A DNA stretch of 37,882 nt from Treponema sp. UBA1793 (GTDB taxonomy: Bacteria > Spirochaetota > Spirochaetia > Treponematales > Treponemataceae), in contig DCFX01000024.1 of assembly GCA_002314445.1 (NCBI GenBank), forward strand, positions 1 to 37,882, given 5' to 3'. Both the position numbers and the translations under genes were made by a program. Under the pieces are notes generated by a model, which had not been told where the DNA came from, made no database searches, and saw nothing but the letters and a program-made list of their open reading frames with translations. Below, piece after piece: positions 32,445 to 37,882 of the stretch (positions within the stretch are counted from its first letter, which is position 1; each line of letters begins with the position of its first letter).

Positions 32445-34940
32445 TTACTTTTCCGGGTTAAAACTTACGGTGCGGAGAATGTCTCCAAACACACCGGCTG
32501 CCGTAACACCCGCACCCGCACCGTATCCGCGAACAGTAAGCGGAATCGGATTGTAGCGTTCAGTATGGAACACAAATGCATTCTCACCGCCCTTTACACC
32601 GTACAGCGGATCATCATGCCCGACTTCAAGCATGCCTACACTGCACCTGCCGTCTTCTATCGACGCACCCATACGCAGTACTTTATTTTCCTTTTTGAGA
32701 TTGGCAATTTTCCTGTTAAAATACTCATCTATCTGGGGAAGTTTTGCCATAAACTCGTCAACAGTTCCTGAAGAATCAAATGAGTCGGGAAATACTTTAT
32801 AGATAGTAATGTCTTCAAGCTCAATTTCCGCTCCGGCTTCACGGACTATGATAAGCGCTTTTCTTGCTACATCCATACCGTTAAGATCATCGCGCGGATC
32901 GGGCTCCGTATAACGAAGTTCCTTTGCTTCTTTTACAGCCTGACTGAACGGAACATCCTCGTCGAGCCGTCCGAAAATATAGGAAAGCGAGCCGGACATA
33001 ATACCGGTAAAGCCCGTCAGTTTATCGCCGCTTTTAAACAGATTCTGCAGCGTGTCGATAATCGGAAGCCCCGCACCGACATTCGCTTCATAAAGAAAGC
33101 GGCGGTGCATAAGATTTGCAGTTTTTCTAAGCTCGTGGTAATAACCTATTTTCATCGAGTTCGCGCGTTTATTCGGGGTGACGACAGACATGCCTGCTTT
33201 AAATAAATCGACATAGCGTTCCGGAAGATCATAAGAAGCTGTACAGTCGACAAAAACAGGATTCAGAGGTTTTGTTTCCTGTACAAATTTAATAATTTCT
33301 TCCACGCTCGATTTTACGTTTGTCTTTCTTACATCTTCGCGCCAGTTTGTAAGGTCAAGTCCGTCAGGATTCATAATCATCCCGTCAATCGTGGAAATCG
33401 CCACGACCTTGATGTCGACGTTCTCTGAAAGCAGCTTGTTCCGCTGATCCCTGATCTGGTCGATGAGCGTACCGCCTATTGTACCGGCACCAAACGCAAA
33501 GACTTCTATTGACTGGGCAGTGTTGAAGAAGAAACGGTGGGTCACCCGCACGGCTGTATCGCCGTACTCACCACGCACGACGCATGAAATACACCGCTCG
33601 GACGATCCCTGTGCAATTGCAAGAATATTCACATCCTGAGAAGCAAGCGCTGCAAAGAAACGTGACGCGACGCCTCGCTTCTTTATCATATTGTCACCGA
33701 CGATCGATACGATTGCGCAGTTCTTATGTACTTCAACGGGATTCACTATACCGTCTCGAATTTCAAGTTCAAATTCCGATTTCAGTACATCAACAGCCCG
33801 GTCTGCTTCGCTGTCGCGGATGCAGAACGAAATTGTATATTCCGACGACGACTGCGTAATAAGCAGCACGGATATGGACGAACGAGACACTGCTGCAAAA
33901 ATTCTGCTGGCCATACCGCTTCTGCCGCGCATGCCTGTCCCGCTTATACTGATCATCGCTGTATTCTTGAGGCATGATATACCGCAGACATCGCCGACTT
34001 TCATCTCGCTTTCAAAAGGCCCCCGTCCGATTCTTGTCCCCCGTGCTTCCGGTTTATGGCTGTTGAGACTCCACGCCTCTATATTTTTTGATGCAAGAGG
34101 TGCAAGTGTTTTGGGATGGAGGACTTTACTTCCAAAAAATGCAAGCTCAATTGCTTCTTCGTAGGTCATATCGTCTACAAGAATCGCATCCTCTACGACA
34201 CGGGGATCGGCTGTGTAAATACCGTCGACATCAGTCCAGAACTCAACTTTCTTTACACCGAGGGAGGCGCCAATTATTGCCGCGGAAAAATCGGAACCGT
34301 TGCGGCCAAGCAGTCCGGGCACAGGTTTGCATCCTGTGCCCCCGATCCATGAACAGACAAAACCCGGAAACAAAAGGATATGCGTCTGCGTCTGGCTTTC
34401 GCCGTCCCTGAAGGGAAGGACGGCTTCCGCGCATTTTGCATAATCAGGGTCACCCTCTTTCTGATTTCCTGTCGTAAATATGAATTTGCGTGAATCAAGC
34501 AGAATCACACTCTGTTTTTTTGCAAGAAGCACCGACTCCATAATGGGAGCGGAAAGGAGTTCACCCATTCCCATTATACGGCAGTGAATTGTGTCGGGAC
34601 ATTCGCCGAAAGACACACAGCCTGTAAGGAGTTTTTCGTATTCGGCAAACGTCGGTTCAAGATGTCTGAGTACTGTGTCCGCATCAAAGCCGGGTAGTTT
34701 TGACTGAATTTCGGCACATATTTCAGAATGAATATTGCGGAGATTCTGCACATATTTGTCCACCTGAGCGCCAGCGACACACGCGTTAATACTTTCCTGC
34801 AGACCGTTTGAAATTCCGGCAACGGCAGAAACAACAACGCTCAGTCTGTCTGTCTGTGCGCGGCCGACAATAATATCCGCAGAAGAAAGGATACGGCGCG
34901 CACTTTCCATCGACGTACCGCCGAACTTTAATGTTATCAT
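32445..34940 (-). CDS. thrA: bifunctional aspartokinase I/homoserine dehydrogenase I
   Basis: 831 residues. Aspartokinase (1-300) with KFGGTS (5-10), GRNGSDFS (212-219) and WTDVDGIYTADPR (235-247); tandem ACT region (about 325-470); homoserine dehydrogenase (from about 478) with the nucleotide loop GAGTIGG (484-490), TPNKRANS, and GIMSGSLSYIF (646-656). It controls entry to threonine, methionine and lysine synthesis and is presumably threonine-inhibited. Between GFVCSW and GRNGSD the chain carries an extra stretch reading GGTGCKPVP, encoded by a perfect DNA palindrome (34317-34341), which looks like an in-frame repeat insertion close to the kinase active site. First gene of the thrA-aroF/pheA-ilvN operon; AAGGAG ribosome site. 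Confidence 0.94.
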   Translation of the reverse strand: MITLKFGGTSMESARRILSSADIIVGRAQTDRLSVVVSAVAGISNGLQESINACVAGAQVDKYVQNLRNIHSEICAEIQSKLPGFDADTVLRHLEPTFAEYEKLLTGCVSFGECPDTIHCRIMGMGELLSAPIMESVLLAKKQSVILLDSRKFIFTTGNQKEGDPDYAKCAEAVLPFRDGESQTQTHILLFPGFVCSWIGGTGCKPVPGLLGRNGSDFSAAIIGASLGVKKVEFWTDVDGIYTADPRVVEDAILVDDMTYEEAIELAFFGSKVLHPKTLAPLASKNIEAWSLNSHKPEARGTRIGRGPFESEMKVGDVCGISCLKNTAMISISGTGMRGRSGMASRIFAAVSRSSISVLLITQSSSEYTISFCIRDSEADRAVDVLKSEFELEIRDGIVNPVEVHKNCAIVSIVGDNMIKKRGVASRFFAALASQDVNILAIAQGSSERCISCVVRGEYGDTAVRVTHRFFFNTAQSIEVFAFGAGTIGGTLIDQIRDQRNKLLSENVDIKVVAISTIDGMIMNPDGLDLTNWREDVRKTNVKSSVEEIIKFVQETKPLNPVFVDCTASYDLPERYVDLFKAGMSVVTPNKRANSMKIGYYHELRKTANLMHRRFLYEANVGAGLPIIDTLQNLFKSGDKLTGFTGIMSGSLSYIFGRLDEDVPFSQAVKEAKELRYTEPDPRDDLNGMDVARKALIIVREAGAEIELEDITIYKVFPDSFDSSGTVDEFMAKLPQIDEYFNRKIANLKKENKVLRMGASIEDGRCSVGMLEVGHDDPLYGVKGGENAFVFHTERYNPIPLTVRGYGAGAGVTAAGVFGDILRTVSFNPEK
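34317..34341. repeat. 25-bp palindromic element inside thrA
   Basis: Arms GGGCACAGG (34317-34325) and CCTGTGCCC (34333-34341) are perfectly complementary around a 7-base loop TTTGCAT. In the thrA frame it encodes roughly GTGCKPVP, a string absent from ordinary aspartokinases at this place. Similar GGCACAGG-type palindromes are known to me as short interspersed repeats in several bacteria; I noticed no second copy in this window. Confidence 0.6.
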
Positions 34941-34985
34941 ATATTTTTTACTCCTTCAGGAAATGCAGTATATATAATATTTCCA

Positions 34986-35014
34986 ATAATAACAGAAACA
35001 GTAATCTGACTCAA
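34986..35014 (-). promoter_or_regulatory. thrA operon promoter
   Basis: TTGAGT (35014-35009), 17 bases, TATTAT (34991-34986), extended by TGT before the -10. Start near 34979 gives a leader of about 39 bases holding the AAGGAG site, so this operon is conventionally led. No attenuator-like structure was seen. Confidence 0.6.
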
Positions 35015-35038
35015 TAGATAGGAAACGACAAAGCGGAG

Positions 35039-35067
35039 TTGACCCCTTGACAGTAAATCAGTATAGT
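35039..35067 (+). promoter_or_regulatory. promoter of the small exported orphan, leaderless arrangement
   Basis: TTGACC (35039-35044), 17 bases, TATAGT (35062-35067), 8 bases to the ATG at 35076. No ribosome site. Confidence 0.55.
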
Positions 35068-35075
35068 GCATCTAT

Positions 35076-35432
35076 ATGTTCAAAGCGGAAAAAAAGCGGC
35101 TGATGTTTGTCGCCATTATCTTTACGTTCCTCTGCGTCCAAACCGCATTCGTTTCACAGAGGATGAACATATGGCGTGAACTTTCGCCGCATTGTGAATC
35201 AATTGTTTCAGAAGGCGCCGACGATGCATTTTCAGCTTCTGCATGCATAGCCGACAACCATTCAGGTTTTTCTGCTGATTCATTTTCTACAGATATTCTC
35301 ATCTGTTTTATCTCCGACGGCATTCTGCGCAGGGCAAGTCAGTTCAGAGAATTTTTCTCCTGCGTTTCTGCAGGGAATGCTGTACTTACACGATATCTAA
35401 GATCTGTCATAGCAATTCAAACTTTGAAATAA
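35076..35432 (+). CDS. small exported or membrane-anchored hypothetical protein
   Basis: 118 residues. A basic start (FKAEKKR) and hydrophobic segment (about 9-27, LMFVAIIFTFLCVQTAFVS) form a signal peptide or anchor. The remainder is Ser/Ala-rich with five cysteines after the anchor (CES, CIAD, CFIS, CVSA pattern and others) and ends with a helical, Arg-containing tail. No family recognised. A strong promoter with the start codon 8 bases after the -10 supports it being a gene; the reverse-strand frame here is less likely. Confidence 0.55.
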   Translation: MFKAEKKRLMFVAIIFTFLCVQTAFVSQRMNIWRELSPHCESIVSEGADDAFSASACIADNHSGFSADSFSTDILICFISDGILRRASQFREFFSCVSAGNAVLTRYLRSVIAIQTLK

Positions 35433-35489
35433 CAAGCCTTTCCTGAAAATTTTGACTATAATCTATACTTTTTTCTCCAGGGATTTTTT

Positions 35490-35933
35490 ATGAATACAGA
35501 ATTACAAGGCTGGCTTCTGCCCTCTTCTGTCACGGCTGAACTTGAAGAAGGGACAAATAAAGATATCCTCAACCAACTGATACAATTGCTGCAAAAAACC
35601 GGAAAGGTAATAAATCCGGAGCAAGTCATGCAGGATATCACTGCCCGTGAACAAATCGGGAGTACTGAAATAAGCAACGGTATAATAGTGCCGCATGCAA
35701 GAAGTGCGGGAGTTTCATCTCTGTGCGCTGCAGCAGGAATTGTCAATCACAAGACAATTTACATGATGGTTGTATGGCCGGAAAATACAGCACCCTGTCT
35801 TAAACGGCTTTCGGCTCTCATTGAAGTACTGCTGAATGCAAAGACCGAAACGACGTTGCTTTCATTAAAGGATAATACTGACGTCTTCAGCTGCCTGACA
35901 TCGCATCTGAAACAATATGGTATTTCCTGCTGA
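35490..35933 (+). CDS. PTS EIIA-type (PtsN/fructose-family) protein
   Basis: 147 residues, one EIIA-mannitol/fructose domain. The phosphorylatable histidine is His69 in GIIVPHARSAG. The N-terminus (TNKDILNQLIQLLQ) and the region VVWPENTAPCLKRLSALIEVL follow the family. Treponemes often carry such EIIA proteins without the matching membrane permease, where they act in regulation (PtsN-like) rather than sugar uptake; its place just before pyruvate kinase fits control by the PEP/pyruvate balance. The ribosome site AGGGA is 6 bases from the ATG, and -10-like boxes TATAAT (35457-35462) and TATACT (35464-35469) lie upstream. Confidence 0.85.
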   Translation: MNTELQGWLLPSSVTAELEEGTNKDILNQLIQLLQKTGKVINPEQVMQDITAREQIGSTEISNGIIVPHARSAGVSSLCAAAGIVNHKTIYMMVVWPENTAPCLKRLSALIEVLLNAKTETTLLSLKDNTDVFSCLTSHLKQYGISC

Positions 35934-35958
35934 AAGGCTCAACACAAAACATATATTC

Positions 35959-35967
35959 TGATATAAT
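35959..35967 (+). promoter_or_regulatory. pyk extended -10 promoter
   Basis: TGATATAAT is a consensus extended -10 element; a weak TCAACA lies 17 bases upstream (35939-35944). Start near 35974 leaves a leader of about 20 bases with GGAGG before the ATG at 35994. Confidence 0.6.
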
Positions 35968-35993
35968 AGGGCTTACCTGCACGGAGGCTTTAT

Positions 35994-37790
35994 ATGACGT
36001 CACGTAAAACAAAAATTGTCTGTTCGATGGGACCGACAACAAACAGTGATGAAATTGTCATCAGCATGATAAATGCCGGCATGAACATTGCGCGGTTTAA
36101 TTTTTCTCATGGAACTCATGAAGGCCATAAGGAAATGATGGAACGAGTCCGCCGTGCCTCCGCTGCAACAGAAAAGCCTGTCGCGCTCATGCTGGACACG
36201 AAAGGTCCTGAAATCAGGACAGGCATCGTGCCGGACGACGGAAAAATTACAATTACAAAAGGCGAAACAGTTCTTGTCACTGCGAATGACACTCCTGTTT
36301 CTGCGGCGGGCGGAAATAAATATGCACACATATCGCTCTCATGGAAAGATCTTCCATCACGCGCAGCCCCGGGAATAAAAATTTTAATAGCAGATGGACT
36401 TCTCGAGCTTGATGTAAATTCGACAGACGGTAAAACAGTAAAATGCACTGCTGCAAATACTGCATCAATCGGCAGCAGAAAGAACGTCAATCTGATAGGA
36501 CTGCATGCAGGCCTTCCCATTATGAGCGAGCAGGATAAGGATGATATCGCATTCTGTGTGCAGATGAACTGTGACTTCATTGCGGCAAGCTTTACAAGTT
36601 TTGCAGGCGAGGTGCATGAAATCAGGCGTTATCTTGATTCACTCGGCTCAAACATGAAGATCATCGCAAAAATCGAAAATGAAGAAGGTCTCGACAACAT
36701 ACACGAAATTGCGGAAGCTGCAGACGGTGTTATGGTTGCACGAGGCGATCTGGGTGTACAGCTTCCTACAGAACGCATTCCGCTTGCCCAGAAGCATATT
36801 ATAGAAGAATGCAGAAAAGTCGGGAAACCCGTTATTACTGCAACGCAGATGCTTGACTCAATGATCGTAAATCCGAGGCCCACGCGTGCAGAACTTACGG
36901 ACGTTGCAAATGCAATATTCGACGGAACCGATGCGGTCATGCTGTCGGGTGAAACTGCAAACGGCGCATATCCCGTAGAAGCAGTCGAGACTATGGCACG
37001 CATTGCGCAGACTGTTGAAGACAGTTCGGAATACTGCAAACGGATTAAAGCATCGGTTCCTGAAATGGACAGCAAAGTCACCGTAGGACGTATCATGGCG
37101 CGCATGGCGTATGAAACGGCCGACAGAGTAAAGGCAATGGTAATTGTAGTCCCGACTATGAGCGGCAATACGGCCCGCATGATAAGCACGTTCCGTCCTG
37201 AACAGGCAATCCTTGCAGTCACTCCCGATGCGCAGGTTCAGCGTCAGCTGCTGCTCAACTGGGGCGTATGCCCGCTTACCGCAGAAATCGCGGACAACAG
37301 CGAAGATATGGTCCAGAACGCCGTAAAAATCGCACTCGACGCAGGATTCGTGCACCAGAGCGACCGCATAATTCTGTGCGCAGGCATTCCGCTTGCAAGC
37401 CCGATTCCTGTCAACACGATACGTGTACTGCTTGTCGGCAACGTGCTCGCGCGGGGACATACAGGAGGATACGGAGATTCAGGCGACGGCCGCATATCCG
37501 GCCGTATCGTGCGGGCGTCAACACCGGACGATGCAGTTTCCATGATCCGCCATAAAAGCGGCGAAATACTCCTTTGCCCTTCTCTTGATGAAGACTGGAT
37601 TCCCATACTGCGTATAATAGACGGCGTAGTCTGTGAAGGCTCGAATGAAATTCCTGCAGCCAGAATGAAGCTTGTGAATCAGAATCTTGTATGGATTTCG
37701 GATGCCGGAAGATCTGTCGTTACGATAGAAAACGGGCTTACCGTGACAATCGACGGAAAGGACCTGCTTGTTTATGAAGGTAAACTGTAA
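35994..37790 (+). CDS. pyk: pyruvate kinase with C-terminal PEP-utiliser-like domain
   Basis: 598 residues; most pyruvate kinases have about 475. The barrel is complete: KTKIVCSMGPTT (5-16), NFSHGTHEGH, LDTKGPEIRTG, IAKIENEEG, VARGDLGVQLP and the signature KPVITATQMLDSM (Lys-activated type). The regulatory C domain runs to about residue 478. The extra 115 residues (about 484-598) resemble the swivelling PEP-utiliser domain found at the end of Bacillus and other pyruvate kinases (GRIVRASTPDDA ... GLTVTIDG). The active-site TSH of PEP-utilising enzymes is replaced by a GSNE sequence, so this domain is structural or regulatory. It makes ATP and pyruvate in glycolysis. GGAGG ribosome site. Confidence 0.95.
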   Translation: MTSRKTKIVCSMGPTTNSDEIVISMINAGMNIARFNFSHGTHEGHKEMMERVRRASAATEKPVALMLDTKGPEIRTGIVPDDGKITITKGETVLVTANDTPVSAAGGNKYAHISLSWKDLPSRAAPGIKILIADGLLELDVNSTDGKTVKCTAANTASIGSRKNVNLIGLHAGLPIMSEQDKDDIAFCVQMNCDFIAASFTSFAGEVHEIRRYLDSLGSNMKIIAKIENEEGLDNIHEIAEAADGVMVARGDLGVQLPTERIPLAQKHIIEECRKVGKPVITATQMLDSMIVNPRPTRAELTDVANAIFDGTDAVMLSGETANGAYPVEAVETMARIAQTVEDSSEYCKRIKASVPEMDSKVTVGRIMARMAYETADRVKAMVIVVPTMSGNTARMISTFRPEQAILAVTPDAQVQRQLLLNWGVCPLTAEIADNSEDMVQNAVKIALDAGFVHQSDRIILCAGIPLASPIPVNTIRVLLVGNVLARGHTGGYGDSGDGRISGRIVRASTPDDAVSMIRHKSGEILLCPSLDEDWIPILRIIDGVVCEGSNEIPAARMKLVNQNLVWISDAGRSVVTIENGLTVTIDGKDLLVYEGKL

Positions 37791-37828
37791 TCGATATAGA
37801 TGTACTGTTGTTCACACGGAGGCATGGT

Positions 37829-37882
37829 ATGGCAACTATTGAAGGATATTTTGACGGAAAAACGTTTGTACCGCTCGAGCCG
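37829..37882 (+). CDS. AF2212-type antitoxin-like protein, N-terminus (partial)
   Basis: Only 18 codons are in the window, reading MATIEGYFDGKTFVPLEP. The ExxYDGKxFxPLEP pattern is typical of AF2212/DUF104-like small proteins that act as antitoxins, usually followed by a PIN-domain toxin. GGAGG (37818-37822) lies 6 bases upstream of this ATG. An ATG at 37824 in another frame is too close to the ribosome site and gives no family match. The toxin gene, if any, is outside the window. Confidence 0.6.
   Translation, partial: MATIEGYFDGKTFVPLEP

Noticed and set aside
34959..34984. Inverted repeat GGAAAT ... ATTTCC before thrA as a leader hairpin
   Set aside because: The predicted transcription start (about 34979) falls inside the upstream arm, so the RNA could not form it; at most it is a weak operator-like site.
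37824..37882. Alternative start ATG at 37824 in another frame
   Set aside because: Only one base separates it from GGAGG and the reading gives no recognisable family, unlike the frame starting at 37829.
1..37882. CRISPR arrays, tRNAs, insertion sequences or phage genes
   Set aside because: Reading through the window I saw no regularly spaced direct repeats, cloverleaf-like sequences, transposase or phage motifs. A short tRNA could be missed by eye, but intergenic space is very limited.

Overview
The window reads as a piece of a spirochaete chromosome, most likely from the Treponema lineage. Four things point there: the cheA / cheW-cheR hybrid / cheX / cheY operon typical of treponemes, a UPF0164 (FadL-like) outer-membrane protein, a large SpoIIE-type phosphatase receptor, and a 16S rRNA 5' end that looks treponemal. 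The presence of dapL, thrA, a phenylalanine-pathway fusion and an acetolactate synthase small subunit suggests a metabolically richer treponeme than T. pallidum. No phage, transposase, CRISPR array or tRNA was seen.

Layout. 1-299 is the 5' end of a 16S rRNA gene (minus strand) with its leader and a strong promoter (547-575). A small conserved protein follows (631-978). 1052-8781 is a translationally coupled pair: a 1552-residue membrane receptor ending in a PP2C/SpoIIE phosphatase, and an exported helical repeat protein. A UPF0164 outer-membrane protein (8909-10222) diverges from them. 10230-13377 is an operon of a PHP phosphoesterase, a DUF4912 protein and a GH57-like protein that has lost its catalytic signature. 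A degenerate response regulator (13449-14186) diverges from that operon. 14252-19084 is the chemotaxis operon, and divergent from it is a predicted outer-membrane barrel protein (19225-20460) behind a near-consensus sigma-28 promoter. 20469-25990 holds dapL, an OmpR/EnvZ-like two-component system, an isocitrate dehydrogenase and murI. 25987-29931 holds a zinc-ribbon protein, a pentapeptide-repeat protein coupled to a metallo-beta-lactamase-fold protein, a membrane-anchored HExxH protein and an orphan. 29935-34940 is an amino-acid operon (thrA, DAHP synthase-prephenate dehydratase fusion, ilvN). The right end holds a small exported orphan, a PTS EIIA-like protein, pyruvate kinase and the start of an AF2212-type antitoxin.

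Two regulatory patterns stand out. First, many genes at the head of a transcription unit have no Shine-Dalgarno sequence but a good -10 box 6 to 8 bases before the ATG. This would make their mRNAs leaderless, while downstream genes of the same operons have clear ribosome sites or overlap-coupled starts. Second, all three proteins of the thrA operon carry ACT-type allosteric regions, so it looks like a module of feedback-controlled branch-point enzymes. The sigma-28 promoter ties an otherwise unknown outer-membrane protein to the motility regulon and places it back-to-back with cheA. Functional calls come from reading the sequence and recalling families; no database search was made.
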